This document shows, one piece after another, positions 22,401 to 34,384 of a stretch of DNA of 64,000 bases (positions within the stretch are counted from its first letter, which is position 1; the number at the start of each line of letters is the position of its first letter). Below the pieces are notes generated by a model, which saw nothing but the letters and a program-made list of their open reading frames with translations, did no database searches and was not told where the DNA came from. The position numbers were made by a program, and so were the translations under genes. Source of the stretch: Hypericum androsaemum (taxonomy: Eukaryota; Streptophyta; Magnoliopsida; Malpighiales; Hypericaceae); NCBI GenBank assembly GCA_963995505.1, contig OZ023188.1, positions 248,001-312,000 of the forward strand, in the 5' to 3' direction.

Positions 22401-24253
22401 TCTCGTGTGCTTGATTATCTTTTAAAGTTTGGCTCCTAGTTCTTTGCTGTCATATTCATCTATAATAATTTGCTCTTACAGATGAATAACTGATATTTGA
22501 ACTTGGTTCCCCAGGATGGTTTCATTCGGCATTGAAGACTTTGCCGAAAAATATGGGCAGTTAGAACCTTCTCAATTTGTTGATGTAATGTCTCTGGTGG
22601 GCGACAGGTCTGATAACATTCCAGGTACTTCTTTTATAATAACCAGATGTTTTCTACTTACAGCTGTCAATGAGCAAACAAAAAAAAGAGCCTTATCCCA
22701 TCGGATGAGGTCCGATATATGGATCCTAGCACGCCGTTTTATCTTGCCATATCAAAAGTCCTTGGAAGTACTCAAAATCTTTCATCATGTTTTGCCTTCA
22801 CAATATTTGCATTACATGATATTTCTGTTTCTCTGCTATTAGAAAAATGCTAATTCATTAGATAACATCACAGAGAGTTGTATAATTTCAGTTGTGACAA
22901 ATTGGTCCGTCTGTTCCCAATGAGTGCTGTCTTGGTGTTTTTTCCACCAAGACTGGATGCATTTTGATAATACTATGCTTCTTGTTCACTGCATAGTAAT
23001 AATAAAATTTAATGGAATCATAGATCATAAATCCTCAGGCTCTACTTTTTTCTTCATAATATGTAGGAGTTGAAGGAATTGGAGAAGTTCATGGACTGCA
23101 ACTAATTACCAGATATGGTATGTCAGTGATAGTCTTTTAATTCCATCTTGTGCTTCTGTCGTGTTTTATAGTTGTCATTTGTAGTGCTCCCTAACATCCT
23201 ACTATCCTTTTATATGGCAGGCTCATTGGAAAATTTGTTGCAATGCCTTGATCAAGTGGAAGAAGAACGCATTAGAATGGTATATTAACATACAAAGTCC
23301 AGTGCAAGAAATTTGAGTGCAACCATCACCTTTACTTCATGATGTGCCACTGATACTGGGAATAATTTATCTGTTCAGTTGATGCCACTGGTCTAGTTAG
23401 TTAAAATTCTTAGAAATCATCAGAGGGATCCCACTTGCATGCCCGATGTGTAGCACAGGACAGCAGGGCATCAGTTTGGCGCAAATGGATGCTGACATAT
23501 CTAGTCATATCTATTTTCTTCAGTGCTCTTTACTTTGTTGTTTTTGTGTTTTTCGATATTGTTGCATGCTGACATCCATTTTCTTCTCGATCTTGTAGAC
23601 ATTGGGCAAACATGCTGAACAGGCTCTACTTAGCAAGAACTTGGTAATTCCTTTTGCCCGTATTTCACATTTTTAGTTGTTGGCTGCCATTTTGCTTGTA
23701 TTTCACGTTTTCTAGGCTTCACAGCTACATAATTGGCAAATGACACCATTGCTGATTGATTAATGGTAACTGTCTTTCTATGGTAGGCACTCTTGCGTTC
23801 AGATCTTCCATTCTACATGGTGCCTTTCGCCACCAAAGATCTCACCTTCCAAAAACCGGAGGTACGTAATATCCCTTTATCCTCTGTATTTAGGATTTAG
23901 TTCTTTTGCTGGGTCTTGTGCTTAACAATGAGGTCCAGTCAGCGCATCGCTTCAGTCATTTCCCCGTAAATCATGTATCTGTTTCGAGTGAGTGTTTGGC
24001 AAAATCGGAGAATCGCATGAGTGCTGCTAATCATGGATGTTAATCACCAAGTTTCTCATTACAAAACCCCACTTGCAAGTGTGCGTGTGCATCTACAACA
24101 ACTTATTGAGAGATTTTATTTTTCATGTTGCAGGACAATGGGGAGAAATTTACGAGTCTGTTAACTGCGATCGGGGCGTACGCGGAAGGATTTTCTGCTG
24201 ATCCAATAATTCGAAGAGCATCGTCCCTGTGGAAAAAAGTTGATACATGCTGA
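19434..24253 (+). CDS. Organellar 5'-3' exonuclease (PolI 5'-nuclease-like, OEX1 type)
   Basis: FEN/PolI-type 5' nuclease without a polymerase domain. In Arabidopsis the homologous type is imported into organelles and acts in DNA repair and replication. Fourteen exons: 19434-19583, 19680-19830, 20298-20377, 20474-20512, 20790-20808, 21806-21933, 22013-22081, 22208-22293, 22515-22624, 23067-23117, 23221-23279, 23599-23643, 23787-23861, 24134-24253. They give 393 residues. An Arg/Ser-rich presequence (MAAYYHSINLVRGNG) precedes LMLIDGTAVIYRAYYKLL, DHDGHNFRRTLYPPYKSNR, PGVEADDVIGTLA, VVSPDKDFFQILSP and the helix-hairpin-helix region DRSDNIPGVEGIGEVHGLQL. The acidic metal ligands (DG, DD, DKD, D-R-S-D) are present. 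Exon 8 must end at donor GTTAGT (22,294) rather than the nearer GTATTG to keep frame, giving PRGIEMVSFG. The purine-rich upstream region carries no clear site II element. Confidence 0.92.
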
Positions 24254-24764
24254 CCCAAATTTTTTGTTAATAGAGGTCAACAGATTAGGGGCGTCTCACG
24301 GATGCATATTCTTGTTGTACACATCCGGGCAAATCTTGCCACTAATATTTCGGTGGTGGTCGAAACATTACTCTATTATGTTGAGCATATTCTTGTTCAG
24401 TTTCTGATGCTCTCTTCGGGCAAACCCAAAGGCCCACGGTGTTAGATCGGACGGGCCTATCAGGCCAATCTATAATTTGATGGGCTTGGCTGGGCCGGGC
24501 CTGGTAATAGCGAAATGTCGTGGATTAAAATTTAAATTAGCCAAGAGATTTCATGTGGACCTAAATCCATTATGAAATCCAACCTATTACAAGGTAGTTT
24601 ACATATGTCATAAACAAAAAACGAAAAGAGGAGCAAAGAGGAGAAAATAGAGCATAACGACGACGACTGCGTTTCGTCCGTTCTAGGGAGAGAGATCGCT
24701 CCACAAGGAACATCACGCAAAAGAAAATCCAAACAGAAAGGGGAAGAAGAAGAAAGGCTCTGAC
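24254..24764 (+). promoter_or_regulatory. Intergenic region and SRP14 promoter
   Basis: After the exonuclease 3' untranslated region come several site II-like motifs (GGCCCA 24,431-24,436; TGGGCC 24,491-24,496). A purine-rich leader follows, up to the SRP14 ATG. A telo-box-like ttagggtttttt lies in SRP14 intron 1 near 24,807. Confidence 0.55.
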
Positions 24765-25935
24765 ATGGTGAGCCATGTCCAGGAATCGGACTTATCAGAG
24801 CTTGATTTAGGGTTTTTTTTCTCTCTCTCTCTTTCTTGGCTTAGAAAGAGTAGGAATTAGTGAACTCTGTTTAATTTTTATTTACTGTTTTCGTTAAAAT
24901 TCGCGGAGGGGTCTGATTTGGGAGCGTGGGCAGGTTGCGCTGCAGCCGGACCCGTTCCTTACGGAGCTGACCAGCATGTTCGAGCACTGTAGGGACCAAG
25001 GCTCTGTTTGGGTCACCTTAAAACGATGTATCTTATCTGTCTTCTACTTCACTTCTAATTTGCTATTATCTGTGATTGCGATTTGGATTGTGATGGTTTT
25101 TTTGGGATTGCGATTTGGATTTTGAATGAATTTTAATTGTGATGGTTGGTAAGGTTTTTTTCGTTGTGTTCTGCAGCGTCCTTGAAGTCTAAGGTCCAAA
25201 GGAATAAAATGGCTACTACTGGCGAGCCCGTCGAGTTTCGCTGCCTTATCCGCGCCACCAATGGCAAGAAGAAGATCTCCACCTCTGTAAGTTCTCCGGA
25301 TGCCACTTTGATGTCCTGATTCTAGCTCCTTCAATTGTATGCACTTCAATTGTAACTTGCATTGTCTTTGGTCGGAATTAGGTTTTCAGTTGTTTACCAG
25401 GTTCTTATCCTGTCCCCATTCTGGTTGTGATCCGAGTAATGTACTATCATCATAGGAGCTAGGTGGTGCGCTCTTTGCGTCGTGGTATTTGAGGTTGTTG
25501 GTAGGTTTAAGCTTGCTATTGGAGATTGCTCAACGGGTAATCTAAAGCTCTTGAATGTAGTTCCCGAGTGAGAATACAGCAGAACCAACCTGGTCTTGCT
25601 ATGGTCGCCGGGTTGCGGAAACGTTGGTAACAATGTGTTAGCTGCTGCTGAATCCAGATTCCTTTCTACCTCAGTTTCCCCCTATCAACAAAACGTGTTA
25701 GCTTTAGTAGACCACGGCCCTCTTTTCAATATTTTCTTCCCCTTATCTGTGGTGCTATGCTAAATGTTAGATGTTCATTTCACAGGTTGGGGCAAAGGAT
25801 CACCTGCGCTTTCAAGCATCCTATTCAACTATTCTCAAGGCACACATGACATCTTTGAAGAAGAGGGAGAGGAAGGACAAGAAGAAAACAGATAAGAATG
25901 ATGCTGATTTGCTAAAGAAGCCCAAGAGAGTTTGA
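24765..25935 (+). CDS. SRP14: Signal recognition particle 14 kDa protein
   Basis: Alu-domain subunit of the cytosolic SRP, which with SRP9 mediates elongation arrest. Exons: 24765-24767 (ATG alone), 24934-25027, 25177-25286, 25786-25935; 118 residues. The protein reads MVALQPDPFLTELTSMFEHC, then GSVWVTLKRSSLKSKVQ, FRCLIRATNGKKKISTSV and FQASYSTILKAHMTSLKKRE, with a Lys-rich tail ending KKPKRV. Length and pattern match plant SRP14. Exon 1 consists only of the start codon followed by GTGAGC, so simple ORF finding misses the N-terminus. Confidence 0.93.
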
Positions 25936-26695
25936 CTCAGATTTCAATTTTGTTTTCCTTTTCCATCTTGGCAAGCATTTATACTTTTAGGCGAAGAGGA
26001 TTTTCCAACTTGGAGGCCCTGTCTGTGACTGCCCTTCCTTTTTGGTGCTTCAAGTCCTAATTTGATCTCCGAGATACCGAAATGGCCTTAGACCCGATAT
26101 AGAATTTTCTCTAAGCCTGAAAAGCTGAGCTGACAAAGACAGTTTCTAAATCATCTCCTCTCTAATGGAACGTTCCTTCTCTTTAAGGGAAATCTACAAG
26201 TGACAATAAGAGCATGTCCTTCTTTGTTAGTATCTGCCATTCGTGTCGACGATGACGAGGGTCTAATTCTGGTCATCAGCTCGTACTATTTCGACGATAC
26301 GCACTTATTAGTCGAAATCACCTTAATGCATACTAGTACTAATGTAAGAGCATGTTCCACGGCGTCTTCAAATTGTTGAGAATGCTGCTATCTACCTGCA
26401 GTTTATCTGCCGAACGAGCACAAAGAAGCACGACTCCCTGATTGAGAGATCAAATTAAGTATCTCATCTGAAATACAGATTAGTGAAGTCCCTGATAATT
26501 TCTTAACTGGTTCCGGTGTGTAATCAGTTGAAGATCCTATAACCGGACCACTATACAAAACTGTGTCGACTGCACGCAGACGGTTCTCTCATTGGTAACT
26601 CCTTGTGGATCTGGTCAAACCCCAAGATCCAACCCAAACTTGCTGGATCTCCTGATACTCTAGCCGAGGTGAAGCGCAATCGTCGGAGTTTGCGT
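25936..26695. other. Intergenic region between convergent SRP14 and the glycine-rich protein gene
   Basis: Contains the two 3' untranslated regions. No further gene, RNA or mobile element was recognised. The short frames are without family features. Confidence 0.5.
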
Positions 26696-28293
26696 TTAGT
26701 ATTCATCGTCACCATCATCGTCACTCTGGTCATCGTCGCTATCTGCCGAGCCATTCACACTCCTGTTCTTGAACTGAGGCTGGCGCTTAGGTGCAGATTC
26801 TCTGGAATCCCGGTACTCTTTTGGGCTCCTTAAAAACAAACTAGTCGGGCCAAGGATTGCCACTTCCAACCAGTGCTTATTGGGGTCCAGCATTCTGGTC
26901 AGACCCTGGTAGATACGGCTCCAGTTGTTCATTTCTTTCTTCAGCCGAACACTTGGACGCCTCCCATTAAGATACTTGATATAATCACTACAAAGAAGCA
27001 GTATCTCTGGACCGGAGAGGAAGAAGTAGTACTGCAATTGGAACAAGAAGCTATAGCAATCAGGAGAGGGAAGACGAACACGCTAAAACACAAATTGGCT
27101 AATTTCTGTTAATTTTTTCTTTCAAAAGTTTGATAACAGTTCAACAGGACGTCTAAATTGTAAGGCTTCAGAAAAAGCTTCAGAAAAGGAACACTAGATA
27201 CATATGTATTATTCATGCAGAGGTCAAATCTCAAAAAAAGAAAAAGAAAATAGAGAGGTAAATATTATTACCATCAGCGAGAAAATCACAAAAGCTGCAA
27301 ATCCTTGCACAAAGTCATCTAAGCGGTCGCCATATGAACCATCCCCTGACCTGCCAGAACCATCACCACGATTGTCTCCAAAGCCAAAAGAGCGAAAAAA
27401 GCCAAAAAATGGTGGCTTTTTGCCACTTCCCCCATCGTAGTATTCTTTCTTCTCCATCTGCTCTCGCAACACGTCCTCTATTGACTTACCCCCGGAACTT
27501 CCCATGGGCTTTCCTTTAGGGTTCCATGAAAATCCCTGAGCAGTAAAAGGTTGAATCATGTGCATAGACTATGTCCAAGAAAGATGCAAATAAAGACCCT
27601 TAGATAGCAACCAAGTATCTTAATTCCCAGAAACTGACTTCAGAAGTTACAGAACAGGAAGGGAAACGAGATCCGCAACTCCAAAGTTCTACCAAGGAAT
27701 CATTTCAAGGAAATTAACAAGTTTAAGCACACAACTTTTCATGTCCAAACGATAAAGCTACTACAATATTCTCTGCTTTACGAGGATTAAAGGCCAGTGC
27801 TAGAACTGCAGACTTCATCACCATTCAAACTATTCCTTACGTTTTTGGTTGGTTTTCACTATCAAAGAGGAGGCATCAAGTTCCACCTCCAAGTTGAACC
27901 CGTGTAATCCCAATTCATGATGAAATAGATGCAACATTACCCACAGTCAGCCACAACATTAGGAACTATCATCATCCAGCAATAGAAGTCCACCATCATG
28001 AGAAGGAGGAGGAGAGTAGATACCTTTTTGTCATCTTCAGAGAAGTCCTTACCACCAAGCATGCAACAAATGGTGTTTGCCAGGTATCTTGAACCCGATT
28101 TAGATCTCCGGTGATTCAAAAGAGGTGCATATGGCAGGAAAACTGAAGCAGAGGTAGCACGCGCACTGGCGACCCTAGGAGACCTGTTAATTGAAACCGA
28201 CACAACACAAGGGGCATGACTCTGGCGGCGCGACGGGCCTCTACTAGATAAAGAGAGAAGCGCGCGGGACGGATTTGCCTGAACAGTCATCAT
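26696..28293 (-). CDS. Putative plastid glycine-rich membrane protein of unknown function
   Basis: Three minus-strand exons (28293-28024, 27568-27272, 27031-26696) give 300 residues. The N-terminal 60-80 residues are rich in Ser, Arg and Ala with few acids (MMTVQANPSRALLSLSSRGP), as in a plastid transit peptide. The mature part has the conserved plant block GFSWNPKGKPMGSSGGKSIE and EQMEKKEYYDGGSGKKPP, a Gly/Asp-rich stretch, and a hydrophobic segment bridging exons 2 and 3 (FAAFVIFSLMYYFFLSGPEI). DYIKYLNGRRPSVRLKKEMN follows, with an acidic tail. I recognise it only as a conserved plant protein; no function is inferred. One membrane span is likely. The splice phases fit exactly. It is divergent from DPH2. 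Confidence 0.78.
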
Positions 28294-28972
28294 TTTTTCT
28301 TCCCACAAAACCGCTCACAATTGAAGGCAACGCCCTGAGAACAAACCGCGGAAGATCAAACAACCAAGGTCAACAGGTTACACCCAAAACAAAGACCCAG
28401 AAATTCAAAGGAACCGACTTCCCGAATTCATTATTCAACAGTCGCCGCCACGTCAATGCCAGAACAAATGCGCATAGAATAATGACACAGAACAAGCGAC
28501 CCACAATTCTCTCATAACGCAAAAGCTACACGGAACGACCTAACTAAACCCATCTCAGAGAAAATAAATTAATTAATTAAATGGCGGGCGGGGGTTTAGG
28601 GTTTCCTTAAATGAAAGATAAAGATACAGTTCAAAACTTACCGGTCTCGTGGTGTCGTCCGCCGGGGGGAGTCGGCTCCTAAGGGAAGGAAGGAAGAAAG
28701 AAAAAGAAGGGAGGGAGGGAGGATTTAGCTAGGGGATAGAGAGGAGGGAGACTAGGAAGGAGGATCAATTTTATTTATGCAATACGACACTTTTTTTAAG
28801 CACCGCGGGCCCTGACCTATCTCTTGTGGGCTTTAGGGTCCAGTTTTAGTTGGGCCCAGGCCCATTTTGGTTGGGCTGTAAGGTCCAGCAGCCTTCTTCC
28901 GTTCGACCTCCTCTTCTCCTCTCTTTCTAGGAGAGTAGAGTGGGCGCGAGAGAGAGAGAGAGAGAGAGAGAG
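28294..28972. promoter_or_regulatory. Bidirectional promoter between the glycine-rich protein gene and DPH2
   Basis: About 680 bp between divergent starts. A telo-box (ggtttagggttt, 28,593-28,604) is followed by a dense site II block on the DPH2 side (TGGGCC 28,851-28,856 with adjacent GGCCCA). An AG dinucleotide run sits just before the DPH2 ATG. The element mix suggests co-expression with growth and translation genes. Confidence 0.6.
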
Positions 28973-31900
28973 ATGGAATTCCAAGAACTCTACGAAATAA
29001 GTCGCACCGCCGACTTCATCCATGCCAGGAACTTCACAAGGGTGGCGCTCCAGGTAACTTTTAATGCCAAATATGTAAAGTTACGTGCTTTTTGAGATTC
29101 GGTTGTTATTTTAATAGCCGAATTAGTTGTTAGTTGGGAGGGTTCGAACCCTGGACTGATTTCTCTTTGCAGTTCCCGGATGAGCTGCTCAAGGAGTCCA
29201 CGAGGGTGGTGGGTGCCCTAAGGGAGGAGCTCAGAGGGCGAGGCGGCGAGGCTCCTCGCCTGTTGGTGATGGCTGATGCTACCTTTGGTAGCTGCTGCGT
29301 GGACGAGGTCGGAGCCTCTCACATGGATGTGCATTGCGTTGTGCATTATGGACGCACCTGTCTCAGCCCGTTAGTAACTCGTCTTGTTATCGTTGTTTTG
29401 GTTCGCCCCGCTGGGAGTCGCCTTGGTGCTTACCTCTGAGATGGTGTTTTTCTCTGTTGCAGGACCTCGAAGACTCCAGCTTTGTTTGTTCTGGGGAAGG
29501 AAGCCGTCGACTTTTCCAGCTGTGCTCGGAGTTTATCAAGCTATGCCCTATCTAAAGCGAAGCCTGTACTGGTAGGATGACTGCCCATAACTGACTTGTG
29601 ATTGTTTCTATTTGCTGTTTCATAGCTGTTTGGTAGTTCCCCTTTAAACTTGAAATGCATGCTTCGACTTGAACCTTGGGCTGTGCCTGTTCGATGATAG
29701 TCGTCTCCAGGGTTTAGAATTGGGAAAAGATTTACCAGCATCTTTATACTCCTCCTTTATATTGAGGGAGCTTGATCACCTGTTGATGATTGGGCAATGG
29801 CAGTGATTTGTTAGTCTAGCTTGATTCTGAACATGCCTATGATAAAATAGTTTTGGAAGACATGCTGATTGATGAATATTTTGGCATTTTCCATTCAATT
29901 CCCTTGTTTAATGTGAGCTACTTATCCCTTCTGGAAATAGGTCCTTTATGGGCTGGAATTTTCATACGCGATCCAACATATTAGAGAACTTGCGGCAACG
30001 TCGGTGGAAAATTCCAGTCAGGCGTCAAGTCTGCAAATCCATTTTGCTAATGTCATGAACACAGTGTTGGATGCTCAAAATGGTGATGAATATTCAGAGG
30101 TGCTTCCAAGACCAAATGCTGACTGCCTCATCAATGATGAAGTGGCTAACACTAGCTCCAGATATAAAATCGGAGGCCTGATGTGGGACTTGCCCTCTGG
30201 AAAGAGAATGGAAGACTACCTGCTGTTCTGGATCGGATCCGATGATTCGGCATTTGAAAATATTGTGCTAAGATTCAGTTCTTGCGAGATAGGTATAAAT
30301 ATTTAGCTCTTCTTCTTGACTGGTTGTTCCATGTAGTATAATATATACCCTCACTGAGAAGTTACTTGTACTGGAATTGAGACGCACAGTTTGCTTGGTG
30401 TATTTTAGTATAAATTTTTTCATAACTTTTGTTTTCCTTTGTTCTATCTATTGGTAACTTTCTGTTATTAGTTTTTGCTCGGTTTGAATGACATGCAAAT
30501 TTGCGCCCTTGGTTAACTTTCCGGAAACCAATACTCTAGCTTATACTGGTTTGCTCGTGCTTCTTCTAGTCAGATATGATGCCAAAAAGGATTGCTTGGT
30601 TACAGATATATCTCAACAGAAGAGGATTCTCAAGCGCAGGTACATTTTTATTACAACTACATATCTTTATCCACTCCTCTGTTTACCATGCACAATAATG
30701 TGATGACATGTGACCCTGTCCCATATTGTTTATTTTTTTTCCGGGACATTAAGCATCTCATGTGATTTGTTGAATGGTCTGTATGTAATGCAGATATTAT
30801 TTGGTGGAAAGGGCAAAGGATGCTAATATCATTGGGATCTTGGTGGGAACTCTTGGCGTAGGTATGCTTTTTGGTTGGTTTGTTCAGTCATCAAAATCTC
30901 AATTTTTTGGTGTTACATTGTGACTTTCTCGCACACTATGTTACTGTAAAATAATCTAATTGATGTCCTTGTTGATCTTGATATTCCAAAATGTAAGGTT
31001 CCCGAAATGCAACATGATTTATTTGCACTGTGACATTTACCTTTTATTCATAAGATGATACTTCAAAATTATGCATCAATCTCTTCCCTGAGAGCAGATT
31101 TTTGAACAAAGTTCTGTCATCCTTTTCCATGCAGCTGGATACCTTAGTGCGATTCATCAGATGAAAGATTTGATTAGCGCAGCTGGTAAAAAGTCATATA
31201 CCCTTGTTATGGGCAGACCGAATCCTGCAAAACTTGCCAATTTCCCCGAGGTAAACCTTTATTCATGCTGACAGCTGATAGATATAGCCACTTGGTTGCA
31301 CCTAATGTTTGTCTTTTCCTTCTTGGCAGTGTGACGTTTTCATATATGTCTCTTGTGCGCAAACTGCTCTATTGGATAGCAAAGAATTTTTAGCTCCGGT
31401 TATTACCCCATATGAGGCAATGCTAGCTTTCAACAGGTTTGCATGATTCCAATTGCTTTCAGAGGGTTAATTATGCTCCAATTGCTTTCAGGGGATTAGT
31501 TATATGCGTCGTGCTAAATAAAGCTCTAGCTGTTAGACAATAAAATAGTGTGATAACTAATTGTACTTCCAATATGCATATAGTAATAATCAGCATTACT
31601 TATGGCTTCTCTCTCTTCATTGTGGATTAATAAGTACCTTCTTGCAGAGGAAGCCAATGGACAGGAGAATATGTCACTGAATTTCAGGACTTGATCAATT
31701 CTCCCATTGATGTCAATTATCAGTCGGGGGAAGCCCGCTTTTCTTTCATACAAGGCAGATATGTGGAAGATCCTAATTTACAAGGTAGTGTTTTATCAAG
31801 CCCACCTCCTACGCGTATTTTTACACCTACGATTTTTCTGATCTGGTCATCGCAACAGAGGAGAATCCGGAAGATGGAATGCTTGCCTTGTCGAACGTCA

Positions 31901-32094
31901 CAGGGAGGGCCTTGCAACTACGTGAAACAAATTCTTCTTCGCTTACCAACGGAACAGTAACATCAGGAGCCGAGTATTTAGCCCTACGATCCTATCGTGG
32001 TCTCGAACTACGTCATGAGAATTCAATACCGGAGCCCTACGCTATTGGTAAAGCTGGAAAAGCATCGGGTTACAGCCATGAGAACAGCAACTGA
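28973..32094 (+). CDS. DPH2: Diphthamide biosynthesis protein 2 (DPH2)
   Basis: Cytosolic partner of DPH1. The heterodimer transfers the 3-amino-3-carboxypropyl group of S-adenosylmethionine to the target histidine of elongation factor 2 by radical Fe-S chemistry. Ten exons: 28973-29053, 29173-29369, 29463-29571, 29941-30292, 30570-30639, 30794-30861, 31135-31250, 31330-31436, 31648-31784, 31859-32094. They give 490 residues with all phases matching. Motifs: FIHARNFTRVALQFPDELLK, LLVMADATFGSCCVDEVGAS, HYGRTCLSP, RYYLVERAKDANIIGILVGT, SYTLVMGRPNPAKLANFPEC, VFIYVSCAQTALLDSKEFLA and YQSGEARFSFIQGRYVEDPN. Cluster-type cysteines are present in GSCCVDE and FPECDVFIYVSC. The start is the first ATG after the AG run and gives the conserved N-terminus. 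Confidence 0.95.
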
Positions 32095-32859
32095 TGGGGC
32101 TGAAAATGAGAGGTCAGCCTGTGGAGAAGGGAAACATTCAAAGTCTGAAATGCCTTGTTCGATTTCGGCGGGCCAATGGTCACGGTTGAAAATGGGAGTT
32201 TACTTGGACCACTTCAACTCTGGCCAAGACAACGGAGTAGAAGCGCATCTGCTCTCAATTGTCACGCTTCCTCACGCCATCAACCAGCTAGGAACAACGT
32301 AATCCAAGGGAAAGCGAAGTTATGCCTTTGTTATTCAATAACCGAATTTCTATAAGGATGAGAGATTGTTAACTTAATTTGTTCCGGCTTTAAGTGTAGC
32401 AAACTTTGACATATGTGTTTTATTGGAGTGTTATTGCGCTATAAGCAATAGTTTGGAAAGAGATTAGGCGAAAAGTATTCGAGTGTTCTTGGGCGAGTTC
32501 GGGCGGACTCGATTTTTTTTGTTGTTGATAAATTGAAGATATTTCTCTAATTTTGACTCCAATTCAGAAGATTCGAAATGTTGTGCAAAATTAAGAGAGA
32601 ACTCAAGCGACTTGATTGATGAAATTATACCGATTAAAACAGAGCACGAAGTTAGATGTTCATCATGAATATGCGAAATGTTCGGAAATTGGATTAACAC
32701 AAGGCCTGAATTGGACTTGATAAGAAAGGCTAAGAAAGTCTTAGATTGAATTGGGCATAAATGAAAGAATAAGCACGGAAAAAAAAGAGACATGCCAAAG
32801 TGGGGCGGATTTGGTGGGGACTAGGCTAGTCCACAGCCATTGGGATTAAAACAAATCAA
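32095..32859. other. Intergenic region after DPH2
   Basis: The DPH2 3' untranslated region runs to about 32,400. It is followed by AT-rich DNA without coding, RNA or mobile-element signatures that I can recognise. Confidence 0.45.
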
Positions 32860-32980
32860 TATCACGGCCACATGCAAACCAACCAATATCACTTCACATG
32901 CAAATCAACCAATATCACACCAATATCACTACACGTGCAAATCAATATCACTTCACGTGCAAACCATTATCACTTGATAG
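32860..32980 (+). repeat. CCAATATCAC motif array, short
   Basis: About six loosely spaced copies of (A/T)CAATATCAC, alternating with CACGTGCAAA/CACATGCAAA pieces, form an imperfect minisatellite of about 22 bp period. The same core recurs at 33,900-34,110 and, inverted, at 38,950-40,620. Confidence 0.7.
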
Positions 32981-33029
32981 TTTATTGACCGTCAGATTTA
33001 AATATATTCTTTTACAATCGAATTTGACG

Positions 33030-33340
33030 GCGCAAAATTTAGTCCCCACTTGGGGACAAGTTTTTTTTAGTCCATACTCAATCCGGTCTCTGACAAAGTA
33101 GGAGGACGAAGAATCCAAGTTGGGGTTTTCGATTTGGATCAAAGCTACAAATTGGAAACTCAAAGGCTTTGGATTCAGTGGGGATTACATAAAAGTCATC
33201 CCCATGGTATGGACTAAATTTGGGCCATAGGATTCGATTTTTAAAACTCATTTTCAGATCTAACGGTCATTATCATTCGAGGGTACAATAGTATTTCTAC
33301 CCGTAAAAAATAGAGCTAAGGATCCCAAAAAAATCTCTCA
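33030..33340. repeat. Terminal-like modules of an unclassified repeat family
   Basis: At 33,030-33,100 lies a module whose reverse complement reads ccggattgagtatggacta. At 33,170-33,340 a similar module runs forward (ggattcagtgggga, later agatctaacggtc, ttctaccc). The forward module matches 38,085-38,250 (ggattgagtgggaac, aaatctgatggtcc, tttttaccc). Together they look like the ends of related non-autonomous elements; family and boundaries were not established. Confidence 0.45.
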
Positions 33341-33540
33341 TTTTATGCCCATCCTCTTTTAAAATTGCCAAAAAAAACTAAAAAGCCTACCCTCTCTCTC
33401 CAAACACAGCCTCTCCTCTCATCTCTATCAAAAATCCTAGACCATCACGAAAAGAGCTGCTCGACTGTCCAATGTCAGCCCTCGCCTTGGCCGTCACTCG
33501 TTTCTAGAAGGAGAAGAGTCGCGACCCCGAGTCTCCGACC

Positions 33541-33858
33541 ACCTTTCCCGAGTCTCCGACCAGTATCGCCGTCGCCTGGACCCTAAGTCTCCGACCAGCG
33601 TCGCCTGGGTTTACTGTATCCTTCCGCCTTTCTCCGATTCTGTAACTTCAGTCGCCGTCGCCTGGTCTTCCCGACCCTGGTTTATCATCTCCGAGTCTCC
33701 GACCGCCTTTCCCGAGTCTCCGACCAGCATCGCCATCGCTTGGACCCTAAGTCTCCGACCAGCGTCGCCTTGGCTTACCGTATCCTTCCGCCTTTCCCCG
33801 ATTCTGTAACTTCAGTCGCCGTCGCCTGGTCTTCCCGACCCTGGTTTACCGTCTCCGT
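33541..33858 (+). repeat. Tandem duplication of about 160-168 bp, C-rich
   Basis: Two copies, about 33,541-33,700 and 33,701-33,858. Both contain accctaagtctccgaccagc and cgattctgtaacttcagtcg. The Ser/Pro-rich frame through it is degenerate, and no protein family was recognised. Confidence 0.8.
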
Positions 33859-33899
33859 CCGCCTTTCCTCGCCGTCCGCCTTTCTCCGAGTTTTCGACG

Positions 33900-34110
33900 T
33901 ATACCAATATCAAAGAAGACGTATACCAATATCAGGGAATATCAGAGGTGGTAAGTATATCAATATCAGCAAAGAAGGAAACCAATATTAGAGAAGAAGT
34001 ATACCAATATCAGAGAAGACGCATACCAATATCAGAGAAGACGTATACCAATATCAGAGAAGAAGTATACTAATATCAGATTAGATGGATACCAATATCA
34101 CAGTAGACAA
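33900..34110 (+). repeat. ACCAATATCAGAGAAGA minisatellite
   Basis: About ten imperfect units of gtataccaatatcagagaag with period near 20-22 bp. They share the CCAATATC core with the neighbouring arrays. Confidence 0.85.
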
Positions 34111-34384
34111 AATAAATAATTCGAATGTTTAAATTCGAGTAAGTAAATGATTTTTACCTCAATATTTTTGCCTTTTTTGTTGTCAATTTTAATGTATTTA
34201 ACGTGATTTTGGTTTGAGGTAATTGGCTGAAATTTTCTTTCGTTTTGAAATATTTTCATAACTATTATCCCTAATTTGTAGTTTGATTTAGTTAAAAGTG
34301 ATTTGGCAATATTGTCCCTCCTTGTCACTGAATCCCTTTGATCCTCTTTGGTGAGGATAACCATTGTCTCCACTGAATCTGAAC

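Noticed and set aside
22280..22520. Apparent one-base frameshift between exons 8 and 9 of the organellar exonuclease
   Set aside because: The nearest donor GTATTG breaks frame. Using GTTAGT at 22,294 restores it exactly and gives the expected PRGIEM sequence, so there is no mutation.
29541..29741. Minus-strand frame inside DPH2 intron 3
   Set aside because: Intronic, without domain features or splice support.
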